Assembly (NCBI RefSeq): GCF_001456955.1
Contig: NZ_KQ758469.1
Location: 1-64,000, forward strand
DNA from: Microbacterium enclense
GTDB taxonomy: Bacteria; Actinomycetota; Actinomycetes; Actinomycetales; Microbacteriaceae
DNA length: 64,000 bases
Reading direction: 5' to 3'
Both the position numbers and the translations under genes were made by a program. The first letter of the stretch is position 1. Each line of letters opens with the position of its first letter. Below are positions 26,459 to 35,340 of the stretch, piece by piece. Under the pieces are notes generated by a model that ran no database searches, had not been told where the DNA came from, and was given only the letters and a program-made list of their open reading frames with translations.

Positions 26459-27763
26459 CTATCGCGGCCTGTCGGGTACGAGCGCGCCGAGCACGGCGTC
26501 GGCTCCAGCGAGGTGAGGCTTCCGGTACGCCTTGCGGATCCAGTCGATGACGCCCGTAGCGGCGGCGGCGGCCCCAGCCACAGCGATGGGTGTGGGGTCT
26601 CCATTCGCTGTGACAGCGGCGCCGAGCCCCCCGACCGACCCCAGGATGACGAAGTCGGTGAACGCTTCCTTCCCCGCTCGCGTGTGTCGTCCGCTAAGTT
26701 CGCGCTCAATCCGGCGAATGTCGGGACGGAACGCATCCTCTACGCGTTCGCGTAATTCGGCGGCATTGTCTGCGCGCGCGTCGCGGGCGAGCGTGCGCAA
26801 CTTCACCCGCCAATCCTCGAAGTCTGCAGACGACTCCCGAATTCTTGCCGCTTCACGTATCGAGGTTTCGGGACTGGGGACGAGGAAGCGAGAGACTTCT
26901 TTTAGAACCTGAGGCGGGTATCCGCCGGTCGGAGAGTCCGCAACCTTCGCTTTCAGGAGCGCCAAGTCTTCGTTCCAGGTGGGCGCATAGGTCGCGCCGG
27001 CCGAGTCTGCGACCGCGAGCGTCTTCGCAAGATGGAAGAAGAAGTGTTGGTACTGCCATACCGCGTCTGCGTGGTGGATGGTGCCGCTCCCAGTGATGTG
27101 GAATCCGCGGAGGTGGTCCCACAAGGGCAGCCGGGCGTCCTGGTCCTGAAGGGCGGACATAGTGGCTTGCATTGCCGTCGAGCGCACGTCGTGCCGCACA
27201 GCGGCCTCCAAGGATCTCCTGTTCTTGCGCATCACCTCCCACTGATTCCGTAGCACGATGACACCCGCTCTGATGGGGCGCTCCAGTTCGTAGAGGTTTC
27301 GAGTGATGGTTGCGAGCCGAGAGCGCAATTCGTCGGGGGCGTCTGCCAGCCGCTGAGCAGAATCACCGGTCGCCCAAATGGAAGCGCCCGTGCTCAGCCG
27401 CATAATCTCTCGACCGTTCTTTGTATAGCGAATGTCGCGCATCGCTGGCAATACCGAGAGATCTGCGAAGAAGTCGGCGTACGGGTCCAAGACGAGGAGC
27501 TGTGGGTAGTACAGGAGCGCATCGCTCAGCTCTCGCCTCATCAGGGGATCCTCCCAGTAACGGGAGACCGTGCCACCCACGAGATAGGTGCCCTCTGGTG
27601 CGCCTGAGTCTGCGTCAGCAATGCTGAACTCTAGTAATCGGTCCCGGAGGTCGTCGATCTGTCCCTTGGCGAGCTTCTCCCAGGACACCCGGTCGCCGCG
27701 CTCCCCCAGGGCGTTCTCGACGACGTCGAGAACGGAGTGCCTTCCCCCGAGCGCTTCACTCAC
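26459..27763 (-). CDS. Unknown protein with C-terminal hydrophobic segments
   Basis: A 434-residue protein starting at GTG 27763, overlapping the end of the upstream gene by 8 bp. The first ~370 residues are mixed alpha/beta and soluble (LLYYPQLLVLDPYADFFADL, ASIWATGDSAQRLADAP). Near residues 380-420 two Gly/Ala-rich hydrophobic stretches could insert in a membrane (FVILGSVGGLGAAVTA and PIAVAGAAAAATGVIDWI). I do not recognise a family. The gene pair, its lower GC than the chromosome and its place in the island are compatible with a two-gene defence or conflict system, but nothing in the sequence proves that. Confidence 0.7.
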   Translation of the reverse strand: MSEALGGRHSVLDVVENALGERGDRVSWEKLAKGQIDDLRDRLLEFSIADADSGAPEGTYLVGGTVSRYWEDPLMRRELSDALLYYPQLLVLDPYADFFADLSVLPAMRDIRYTKNGREIMRLSTGASIWATGDSAQRLADAPDELRSRLATITRNLYELERPIRAGVIVLRNQWEVMRKNRRSLEAAVRHDVRSTAMQATMSALQDQDARLPLWDHLRGFHITGSGTIHHADAVWQYQHFFFHLAKTLAVADSAGATYAPTWNEDLALLKAKVADSPTGGYPPQVLKEVSRFLVPSPETSIREAARIRESSADFEDWRVKLRTLARDARADNAAELRERVEDAFRPDIRRIERELSGRHTRAGKEAFTDFVILGSVGGLGAAVTANGDPTPIAVAGAAAAATGVIDWIRKAYRKPHLAGADAVLGALVPDRPR

Positions 27764-28637
27764 TGGTGGTCCCTTCCGCAGGTGTCGAATCGAAATTGCT
27801 GGGATCGGGGTCGTAGCTTTCGGGCAAGATGGTCGCGCTGGTCGGCTCCTCTCCGGTTTCGACCCATTCGCAGATGCCTGTCAGAGCGGAGAGCATCTCT
27901 TGTTGCAGCGACATTGTGGCCACAGGAGAGCCGCGGAAGGTCATACCCGGCGCCAGCGGCAGGACGGCTGTCTCAGGGAGGACGGATCCCTCCAAGATCA
28001 CAGCGCCGAAGCTGAAACGCGCGAAGGGCGTTCCAGGGGTGGTGGACCCATCCAGGCCGTTCTCGAAGATGTGCATGAACGCACCAAGCTCGGTGGGCTC
28101 ACCGAGACGGACGCTCATACCATCGAGGTCGAACGACTCCTGCACCGGCATCGCTACCATTGCGCCACGATGTTTGTCGTCGTTGTCCAGCCGCGTGGCC
28201 ACCTCAAGCCAGCTCGCGTGGTCGGACGGGAGATTGTCATTCCAAGGCTGCACAGCCTCAATCCGCTCGAGGACCTCGGCGGGCACACTGTCGAGTGCCT
28301 TTGCAGCGGACCTCCATGCGGTCCGGTTGGCAGTCACCGGGAAGCTCACTCGATGCGGGGTTCCTGGTTCTCGCCCGTTGGCGGTGGCGAAGCCCCAAAC
28401 CAGCGCGTCCAGGGCGGAACGAGCGTTGTGTACGGCGTCGCCAGCGAGCAGGGCCCATTCATCGAGCGGCACGTGAATCTGTGAGGGCACGAGGAACTCG
28501 AGCGTCGTCCGGTTCGCGGCTAGCCGCAGAGGCGCTCGGAAAGCGCTGGTCGCATTCCAGAGATCGACCCGTCCGTGAAGCTCTGAGAAGAGCCACCAAG
28601 CCCGCGTCAGCTTCAAATGTGCCCAGCGATTTCGCAT
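27756..28637 (-). CDS. HEPN-like unknown protein
   Basis: A 293-residue protein. I chose ATG 28637 behind GGGGGCGGA; the frame is open further upstream but is not convincing there. The segment LLAGDAVHNARSALDALVWG, and later ATRLDNDDKHRG, follow a pattern seen in a broad set of uncharacterised HEPN-fold-like proteins (D.vHN.RSALD, then N.DKHR). HEPN proteins are often RNases in conflict systems. The conserved Arg and His are present, but the exact RxxxxH spacing is not obvious. It is the first gene of a two-gene unit with the protein ending at 26459. Confidence 0.6.
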   Translation of the reverse strand: MRNRWAHLKLTRAWWLFSELHGRVDLWNATSAFRAPLRLAANRTTLEFLVPSQIHVPLDEWALLAGDAVHNARSALDALVWGFATANGREPGTPHRVSFPVTANRTAWRSAAKALDSVPAEVLERIEAVQPWNDNLPSDHASWLEVATRLDNDDKHRGAMVAMPVQESFDLDGMSVRLGEPTELGAFMHIFENGLDGSTTPGTPFARFSFGAVILEGSVLPETAVLPLAPGMTFRGSPVATMSLQQEMLSALTGICEWVETGEEPTSATILPESYDPDPSNFDSTPAEGTTSE

Positions 28638-29064
28638 TCCGCCCCCATCGACCACTCGTCCCCAGAATGTCATTCTGGAAGAGTCAGACGGGTGCGGCCC
28701 CTCGACAGACCCAGGACGTAGAAACTCGGCGATGCGTAGTGCGGACACGCCAGACACCGGCCACCACTGAATGTTGCGCGCGAAGCCGCACCGCGGGCCC
28801 GACGCCCGGTGGTTCACCCCGAATGCAGAACACCGTCGCTGGAGTTGTCGCCTTCCTCGACGGCATCTTCGTCGGCATCCGCAACTGACCCGTGTCCAGG
28901 CGAGCAGGCTCAACTGCCCTGCCGTTCCCCGAGAAGGTCTCCGAGGGCGTCGCCGCCATGCTGAAGGATGTGCGGCGCTCCTTGAGAAGCGACTTTCGCC
29001 ACTCACATGCACACCGGTCCTCGTCCCACTGCGCACCTGGCTTTGAGAGCGATAGCCTGCGCGG
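28638..29064. other. Intergenic stretch with no supported gene
   Basis: These 427 bp separate divergent genes. Open frames exist on the - strand, but they have no ribosome site and are Arg/Ser/Cys-rich with no protein-like pattern. Promoters for both neighbours must lie here. I see no hairpin or repeat strong enough to name. Confidence 0.4.
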
Positions 29065-29694
29065 GTGAAAAGCATCCCGCAACGCGTTCGAGTCGAGGTC
29101 ACCCAGCACTTCAGTGCGCAACCCGACCCACTGCGACCACCGGTCACAACCGTCGTGCAAGGCCGACCGGACGAGCCGTTCGACGCAGCCCTCAGACGCT
29201 CTTTCGGCGAGCCGCCGCACGGGAACGACTACAACCTCGTCTGGCCGAACCCTTCGGGAACGGCCACGTGGTTGGGCTGGATCACCCCGCATGTGACGCT
29301 CGCCGAGGCCGCCGCCGTCGCGGACGGTGAGACCCTGCACGTCGACGCACTCGGCCGCGGCGGGGGCGTTCTCCCACTCATGCTTGAGATCGTCGAAGCT
29401 GGCCTGACACTTACAGGCGTCGTCCAAGCGGCGTCTTGGGCGCAGACACGATTGAGGAACGCCCTCTCCCGGACACAACGGCGTCTGGCGAAGGAGTGGG
29501 TGGACTCCGGATTGGCGAGCGAGCCGCCGCTCGCGCTTCGTCAGTACGTGTACTCCGAAAGCACCTGGCTGCGCTCCGACTTCGATGAGACGTTCGGCTT
29601 AGACCGAATAGCCGGGCCCGCCCTTCTGCGCCGGCTTCACTACGACAAGACCTCCACCTCCCCAGAGCGCTGGGAGGAGAAGCCCGGTCCATGA
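29065..29694 (+). CDS. Unknown soluble protein in the island
   Basis: A 209-residue protein starting at GTG 29065, with no clear ribosome binding site. The N-terminal half is beta-rich (PQRVRVEVTQHFSAQPDP, NDYNLVWPNPSGTATWLGW). The C-terminal half is helical (ASWAQTRLRNALSRTQRRLA, STWLRSDFDETFGLDRIAG). No catalytic motif or membrane segment is visible and I do not recognise a family. It stands alone, about 430 bp from its divergent neighbour. GC and codon use are close to those of the island rather than the chromosome. Confidence 0.55.
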   Translation: MKSIPQRVRVEVTQHFSAQPDPLRPPVTTVVQGRPDEPFDAALRRSFGEPPHGNDYNLVWPNPSGTATWLGWITPHVTLAEAAAVADGETLHVDALGRGGGVLPLMLEIVEAGLTLTGVVQAASWAQTRLRNALSRTQRRLAKEWVDSGLASEPPLALRQYVYSESTWLRSDFDETFGLDRIAGPALLRRLHYDKTSTSPERWEEKPGP

Positions 29695-29937
29695 GTAGCA
29701 TCTCGTCTCAGCGTCGTCTAGCGCCCGGCGAGTACCGACATTTCGGTAGGCAACGTGTGTCTCGTCTGCGTCCTTCGATACTCCGAAGACCTCGCAACAC
29801 GCGCAAACCTATCTGCCACCTCGGCGGGATCAACCGATGAGGTGAGTGCCTCGCCTCCGCGCCTCATCAAAGCGGCCCGCGTTGGCCTGTCAGTCGTCGG
29901 CGGGCCTCAAGGCAGCGCTTCTTATCCCCGGGGACTC

Positions 29938-31080
29938 CTATGAGGACTTGCCGTCTTGGGGGGACGCTTCTGGAACAGACGAGTAAGTCAGGACCTCGCG
30001 GATGACTGCCGCAAATTTCGGGTTCAAGTCGGCCGCGGTGACGAGGAAGTCTGCAACGTCCGCAGCGAGCTTGGCTGCCGTCTTGTCGAACACCCCTCTG
30101 AACGCCTCAGAAGCAGGCTGCCTCTCCCCCAGCATGGCCGACGCTGACTGGAATTCGAGGATGCGCAATGCATCCGTCAGAAGTGTTCCCCGCCGCATAA
30201 GACGGGTGACGAGTTCAAGTAGCGGTCCAAAAAACCTCGGGTCGACAGATATGGTCGCCTTAGCCGGCACCTCTCCAGCGGCTTGCAAGTCCCTCAGCAG
30301 GTCGGCCATGTCTTTCTGCTGCTTCAGTTGGGTAGCGCCGCCCAGAAGGTACTCGCTGAGCCCGTAGGAGAGGTCGGATATGTGCGTAGCGCGTAGGTTA
30401 GCGATGGCGCGCGCGAGCGAAAGAGTGTAGAGCCAGGCGCAGTCGATTATGAGGCCGACATGATTAGGGTTTCCAGACTGAAGTACGTCTTTCAGTGCGA
30501 GCAGAGTATCTGGCATGACTACAAGGCTTCGATGCTCCGGTTGAACCCAGTAGCCGAACTGCCGGTAGTCCAGTATCGGGCCCAGCCGGCGATCCATAGC
30601 GGCGAACCTTCCCATGGACCTCGCGACCGTCTGCTCGAGGAACAGCCCAGACAATGGGGCAGTATCGACGGGTAGTACCGTCGGCAGGAGTCGCTCTAGA
30701 CCTTCTACGTCTCGTTCTGTGAACGCGGAAATACCGAGACGCGCAGCGAGCTGGTTAGCATCTGGGCTGATGGCGCGATCCCGCACCATGTAGGCAGCAT
30801 CGGCGTCGAAAAACTCCTTCACCCCACGTACCCAAAACATCCGGCTGATGACGCTGGCCTTACCCGTCTTGCAATCGACGATGGCGGTCTGCACGTGACC
30901 GGATGGTGTGACGGCGACCCCAAGGACGTCCAAGTCTGTGTACGCCTCAGGGCTGCCTTTTCCCTGCCCGGGATGCGCGTGCTCGGCAGCGCGCAGTACG
31001 ACATCTACACGAGTGGAGAATCCCATTCGCCACAACAGACGACGCGCGGCGACCTTCTGTCCGAGGTCCAGTTCGGTCAT
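29938..31080 (-). CDS. PD-(D/E)XK nuclease-like protein, second gene of a pair
   Basis: A 380-residue protein. I chose ATG 31080 because it overlaps the upstream stop by 4 bp (ATGA); the frame is open for 14 more codons. Near the N-terminus, DLDVLGVAV (D51) followed 18 residues later by IVDCKTGK (D69-C-K71) is the core of a PD-(D/E)XK nuclease fold, preceded by a helix with GFSTRVDVVLR. The remaining ~300 residues are helical, with no known domain. With the coupled upstream gene it forms a two-gene unit, plausibly a restriction-like or abortive defence module in which the partner senses and this protein cuts. Confidence 0.68.
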   Translation of the reverse strand: MTELDLGQKVAARRLLWRMGFSTRVDVVLRAAEHAHPGQGKGSPEAYTDLDVLGVAVTPSGHVQTAIVDCKTGKASVISRMFWVRGVKEFFDADAAYMVRDRAISPDANQLAARLGISAFTERDVEGLERLLPTVLPVDTAPLSGLFLEQTVARSMGRFAAMDRRLGPILDYRQFGYWVQPEHRSLVVMPDTLLALKDVLQSGNPNHVGLIIDCAWLYTLSLARAIANLRATHISDLSYGLSEYLLGGATQLKQQKDMADLLRDLQAAGEVPAKATISVDPRFFGPLLELVTRLMRRGTLLTDALRILEFQSASAMLGERQPASEAFRGVFDKTAAKLAADVADFLVTAADLNPKFAAVIREVLTYSSVPEASPQDGKSS

Positions 31081-32351
31081 GCGCTTCCATGTCCCATCAT
31101 CTTGTCGATGGCGCTTTGCCACTTCTTATCGGTCAGATGCCGTTTCTGCCGCATCCGGTGGACCGTCTGTATGGGTGACGAGTACGGGTCGCTACCATCC
31201 AGCATCTGCAGTGTGCTCGGCGTTCCCTGCCTAGCGATCATGCTCTCACCATGGGTAATGAGATCCCGCGCTAGGGTCAGTGCTTCCCTGTTGTCAGGCG
31301 TGTCAATCAGGATCGGGACCACCCACTTACCGCCAGGCATGGTGTCTGGGCCGAATCGCAACAAGCCGGCACGGTTGAGCGTGCGGTACTGCCGCTCGTG
31401 GGAGCTATGGGGGTTCAGCCGCCCTTCGCGCAACAGCTTGTCGATGGCATTGACGAGAGCGGGCGCGGTCAGGTTCGAGTACCCACCGTGATGCTGCGCG
31501 GTCCGCAAACACGCAATGACAGCCAGCGCCTTGTCCATCACTGGCTTCCGCTCGCGGAGAAGTCGGAGATCGAGGCTGTAAGGCAAAACGGCGAATGACT
31601 CGTTGGACCCGTTCGGCAGCTCAACAGAAGGCGCCATCAGTAGCCCCCTTTTCACCGCGTCTGCGATAACCTCACCGCCTCGCGCCAGAGAGAGACCCTG
31701 CTCCCCCCGCACCATTTCAAAGGCGTCGGCAAGTTCCCCCGCGCCGTGGTTACGAACCACTTCAGCAACGTAGGCCGGCTGCTCAAAACCGAAGAACGGA
31801 GAATACAATACTTCGTCGCTACCCAACGAAATCCTCTGAACCAGTTGCGACTCCGTCGTGACTTCGAGAACGGTATCCAAGTCGCCGGAATCCAAGCCAA
31901 CTCGGTCGACGAGATCATCTCTGGCAATGGGAGACTTGGCCAAAGAGTCGACGAGAAGGAGAACCTGCTGCTCCAGCCCTGAGGGCGCGGCCTCCCGCCA
32001 CGCTCCGCCCAGTCGCGTGTACAGGTCGGAGTAAAAGGGGACCTTCTCACTGAAGGACACAACGCGCTGACCTGCGCGCTTGACGTCAGTGACCAGCTGT
32101 GCCTGCTCGAGTGTGTCAATGACTGAGTTGAAGGCGACCGCCGGCACATCGAGCTGCTCAGCCACGATGGTTCGTAAGTTGCTGGCGTCTTCGACGACGT
32201 CTTGACCGCGAATCAAAGCCGCGACGCCGGCTGCCATGCCGACCCGCTGTGTTTCGCTCAAAGCAGCGAGTGAAGCGTCCATGGGGTGCAGATTGCGCAA
32301 GCCTGCTGTGACGTCTTGGCAGCGCAGTCCCTCGGTGAAATTGTCCATCAT
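31077..32351 (-). CDS. Partner protein of the PD-(D/E)XK nuclease, probable winged-helix domains
   Basis: A 424-residue soluble protein starting near 32351 (ATG; a second ATG follows at once). It is helical, with repeated short helix-helix-strand patterns typical of winged-helix domains (DDLVDRVGLDSGDLDTVLEV, ALVNAIDKLLREGRLNPHSS). The second half carries a conserved-looking NRAGLLRFGPDTMPGGKWVV region. No catalytic motif is seen. The 4-bp overlap with the nuclease gene indicates co-translation. Its likely role is DNA binding, sensing or control of the nuclease. I do not recognise the family. Confidence 0.6.
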   Translation of the reverse strand: MMDNFTEGLRCQDVTAGLRNLHPMDASLAALSETQRVGMAAGVAALIRGQDVVEDASNLRTIVAEQLDVPAVAFNSVIDTLEQAQLVTDVKRAGQRVVSFSEKVPFYSDLYTRLGGAWREAAPSGLEQQVLLLVDSLAKSPIARDDLVDRVGLDSGDLDTVLEVTTESQLVQRISLGSDEVLYSPFFGFEQPAYVAEVVRNHGAGELADAFEMVRGEQGLSLARGGEVIADAVKRGLLMAPSVELPNGSNESFAVLPYSLDLRLLRERKPVMDKALAVIACLRTAQHHGGYSNLTAPALVNAIDKLLREGRLNPHSSHERQYRTLNRAGLLRFGPDTMPGGKWVVPILIDTPDNREALTLARDLITHGESMIARQGTPSTLQMLDGSDPYSSPIQTVHRMRQKRHLTDKKWQSAIDKMMGHGSA

Positions 32352-32742
32352 TGTCTCCTTCTTAGCCGGAGACTACTGGCTGTCCTGGATAGGGACGCCA
32401 CGACTAGACGGTTCAATCGCGCATGGAGATGACATGGACCTCGCGACCGACCACGCCCTCACCCTCTCACCCACAGCCCGACACGTAGCCCTCCGAGAAG
32501 CGCGCACCTGCTGGTTCGACAATCGAATCCGGCAGGAGCTCACCGTCCGGGAAATCCTTGACCGTTTCACGGACGGGTACGGACGCGGGGTGAAGCAAGG
32601 ACCGTGCATACGTTCGCGTCCATCGTTCGGCCGACACCATTCCGCGTTACATGCGAAGGACGGCTCGGAGCCGGCGAGGCAATCAAGCTCCTTCCCGCGG
32701 GTCCTCGACGACGCTTCCCGAACGAGCGAGACGATATCGGAT
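32352..32742. other. Divergent intergenic region, possibly coding in part
   Basis: Promoters for both divergent units must lie here. The frame of the + strand gene at 32743 is open throughout, and an ATG at 32434 begins a protein-like stretch (DLATDHALTLSPTARHVALR) that turns noisy after about 57 codons. An overlapping GTG frame at 32604 is also fairly protein-like (HTFASIVRPTPFRVTCEG). This may be a broken small gene upstream of the GNAT-PIN gene. I would not annotate either frame as a gene. Confidence 0.35.
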
Positions 32743-34776
32743 ATGCCCGCTCACCCCGTGACGCTGACGCACCTGTCCGCTGCGCTCTCGAAGAACGAGT
32801 GGAAAGCGTTGCTCGCTCTCGCCAAATCGCACCGGGCCGCTCTCGGGTTCCTTCCGGATTCGGCGTTCGCCGACAGAGTACGCCGGGGGACACTCGCGGT
32901 CGCGCACGCCGGTGGTCAGCTCGTAGGTTACTGCCTCTACGACCGGTCGCGCCGCGGGCAGATCAAGCTCGTCCACGTGTGCGTCGCTGACACCGCCCGA
33001 CGCCTTGGAGTCGGTAAGCAGCTGGTGGAGAGCGTCATGCAACACAACCCGGGTGCCTCAGGAATCGTCGCCCACTGCCGCCGCGACTACACCGGCATCG
33101 ACCGTTTCTGGGAGGCGCTAGGGATGGCACCGCGCGCTGAACGCGCCGGCCGAGCCGTCCAGGGGTCGACCCTCTCTATATGGTGGCGCGCGCTCGGCGC
33201 CCCGGACCTTCTCGAAGACGCGGCGCTCACCGGCGGCTTGCCCCTCGTCGTCTACGACACCAACGTGGTCTCGGACCTGTATGCCTCGCCGCACGTGGAT
33301 CGTCCCGACCGCGGCGCGTCCCTAGGCCTGCTGGCCGGGTGGCTACAGACTGCCATCACACCGGCTGTCTCCTCCCACGTGGACATCGAGCTGAACCGCA
33401 TCCAGGACGAAGCTGAACGCGTCCGCCAGATGAACCTCTCCCAGGAACTACTCCGGCTCCGATGGTCAGGCGCTGAGAACGGAGCGACGCTGGAGAGGCT
33501 ACGCGCGAGCGTAGGGGCCGCTGCCCTCAAAGCCGACCCCTCACTCACTGATGACCTCTGCCACCTCGCCGACGCACTCACAGCGGGCGCATCCTTCTTC
33601 GTCACAAACGATGAGAACTTCCTGCGAGTCGCAACTAGCGCGCTCGGCTCCGACAGCATGCTCCAGGTGATACGTCCCCACGAATTGGTCATCCGCATGC
33701 TCGACCAACTGAACGGGCCTAGCTACCGTCCGCGGCTGCTGGCCACACCAGCCTTGGAGTGGCTACCCGCTACGGACGTTCCCGAGGGTCTACTCGTCGA
33801 CGCCTTCATCAGCCATGAGTGCGGGGAGTCGGGCGCCTCCCTCACCCGGTCCTTACGCGCATGCTTCGCCCAGAACCCCTCGCGCACCCGTGTCCTCGTC
33901 GACGGGACGAACCGACCCTGGGCGCTGCTCAGCGACCGCGTCGACGGGCCGCAGCTGACCGCAAACATCTTCAGGGTCCGCCGCGGGGACGCCGCTGGCA
34001 CCACGGCCTTGCAACTCGCGCGACACCTCCGGGAGCGAGCGCTCGAGAGCGGCGTGACCCAGACGACGGTGTCCGACCCCTCCCTCAACATGGTGAGCGT
34101 GGAAGCCTTGAGAAGAGATGGGTTTGACGTCGGGGGTGCCGCGCCGGTCGCGACGCTGATTGCGTCCGCGCGGACGCGGGAAGACGTCGAATCGTCCTTC
34201 CCGTCGACGGCCGGTCTGCCTGCCGCAGACCTCGAGCGGCGCTTCTGGCCGTTGACGCTCCTGTCCGAAGGCATCCCGACGTTCGTAGCACCCATCCGCC
34301 CTCGTTACGCGAAACGCCTCTTCGGCCTGCAGGACGACGCGCTCTGGTCCGACCGGAAGCGCGGGCTGGGGCTCTCACGTGAGCATGCGTACTTCAGCGC
34401 GGCGAACAGGGCATTGCCTCCCGAAGGCTCCCGGATACTCTGGTACGCGACGGCGGATGACACCGACGTCCTGAGGCGCATGGTCGCCCACTCCCGTTCC
34501 CGCGGCGCACAGCGCCTATCCCCCGAGCAAGCCCATGACGCGAGCTCACACCTCGGCGTCTACAGGCGTCGAGACGTGGACGCGGCAGCGGGCAAGGACG
34601 GTCTCGTGACCGTCCTACGGTTCGAGGACACAGCGATCCTCCCGACCCCCCTGGGCGCTGCGGCCCTCGACACCGTCTTAGAGAGGCACTCAGTGAAGCC
34701 CCCCTTCCTCAGCTTCCGTCAGGTACCACCCGCGATGTTCGACGACATCGTCGCTTGGGACGGACATCTCGCATGA
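32743..34776 (+). CDS. GNAT-PIN fusion protein
   Basis: A 677-residue protein. I chose ATG 32743 because the homology-like sequence starts there; the frame is open much further upstream. Residues ~1-145 are a GNAT acetyltransferase, with the acetyl-CoA loop in VHVCVADTARRLGVGKQLVE. Residues ~165-320 are a PIN RNase domain, with acidic residues in VVYDTNVVSDL, HVDIELNR, DDLCHLADAL and FFVTNDENFL. The remaining ~340 residues include a stretch like a second, divergent GNAT (ALQLARHLRERALESG..., VEALRRDGF). The ASCH gene overlaps its stop by 4 bp. An acetylating and RNA-cutting protein coupled to an ASCH protein suggests an RNA-targeting conflict system. Confidence 0.75.
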   Translation: MPAHPVTLTHLSAALSKNEWKALLALAKSHRAALGFLPDSAFADRVRRGTLAVAHAGGQLVGYCLYDRSRRGQIKLVHVCVADTARRLGVGKQLVESVMQHNPGASGIVAHCRRDYTGIDRFWEALGMAPRAERAGRAVQGSTLSIWWRALGAPDLLEDAALTGGLPLVVYDTNVVSDLYASPHVDRPDRGASLGLLAGWLQTAITPAVSSHVDIELNRIQDEAERVRQMNLSQELLRLRWSGAENGATLERLRASVGAAALKADPSLTDDLCHLADALTAGASFFVTNDENFLRVATSALGSDSMLQVIRPHELVIRMLDQLNGPSYRPRLLATPALEWLPATDVPEGLLVDAFISHECGESGASLTRSLRACFAQNPSRTRVLVDGTNRPWALLSDRVDGPQLTANIFRVRRGDAAGTTALQLARHLRERALESGVTQTTVSDPSLNMVSVEALRRDGFDVGGAAPVATLIASARTREDVESSFPSTAGLPAADLERRFWPLTLLSEGIPTFVAPIRPRYAKRLFGLQDDALWSDRKRGLGLSREHAYFSAANRALPPEGSRILWYATADDTDVLRRMVAHSRSRGAQRLSPEQAHDASSHLGVYRRRDVDAAAGKDGLVTVLRFEDTAILPTPLGAAALDTVLERHSVKPPFLSFRQVPPAMFDDIVAWDGHLA

Positions 34777-35264
34777 CGGCGGTTCTGCTGTCGGTCAAGC
34801 CGGTCTACGCCGATGCCCTCCTCGCGGGGACCAAGAAGGCCGAAGTCCGACGTCGCTTCCCCTCTGCCGCACCGGGGACATCCGTCTTCATTTATGCGAG
34901 CTCCCCCGTGCGGGCCCTCGTCGGCACGCTTCGACTCGACCAGATTACGCGCGCCGCGCCCGACATCGTGTGGCGCGACCACCACCACCAGATCGAGATC
35001 GCTGAGGATGCGCTCACGCACTACTTGGCGGGTCGCGACGAGGCCGCGATGCTTTGGGTCAGCCGCCCGAACCGGTGGGGGGCCAAGATCCCGCTCCAAG
35101 AGATGCGCGAGAAGCTGCGACTCGAACCCCCACAGAGCTTCCGGTACCTCACTGACGCGATGGTGGCGGAACTGCACACGATGCGGCCGTCCGAGCGCAT
35201 CTTGCAGTCGCCGACTACCAGCGCCGGAGCTCCGTTCCGGGCGGCTTCCGCTCGCTGGCGGTGA
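34773..35264 (+). CDS. ASCH-domain protein paired with the GNAT-PIN fusion
   Basis: A 163-residue protein starting at ATG 34773 (ATGA overlap with the fusion gene). The first ~60 residues match the ASCH/PUA-like fold: VLLSVKPVYADALLAGTKK, EVRRRF, VFIYASSPVRALVG. ASCH proteins bind or process RNA; the small ASCH protein YqfB of Escherichia coli hydrolyses N4-acetylcytidine, and other members are ribonucleases. Here it could read, remove or cut an acetylated RNA produced by its GNAT partner. That coupling is inference from gene order. The rest of the protein is helical, with a basic C-terminus. Confidence 0.78.
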   Translation: MTAVLLSVKPVYADALLAGTKKAEVRRRFPSAAPGTSVFIYASSPVRALVGTLRLDQITRAAPDIVWRDHHHQIEIAEDALTHYLAGRDEAAMLWVSRPNRWGAKIPLQEMREKLRLEPPQSFRYLTDAMVAELHTMRPSERILQSPTTSAGAPFRAASARWR

Positions 35265-35340
35265 ATCGAACGGGGAGTCGCCGAGCCTGGGGGTGCCTCC
35301 CACCCGACCCCGCGGGACAGGGGGTTCGGCTGTGGGCCTG

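Noticed and set aside
29755..29943. 62-codon open frame between two island genes
   Set aside because: No ribosome site, no pattern, and it overlaps the end of the nuclease gene. Not supported.
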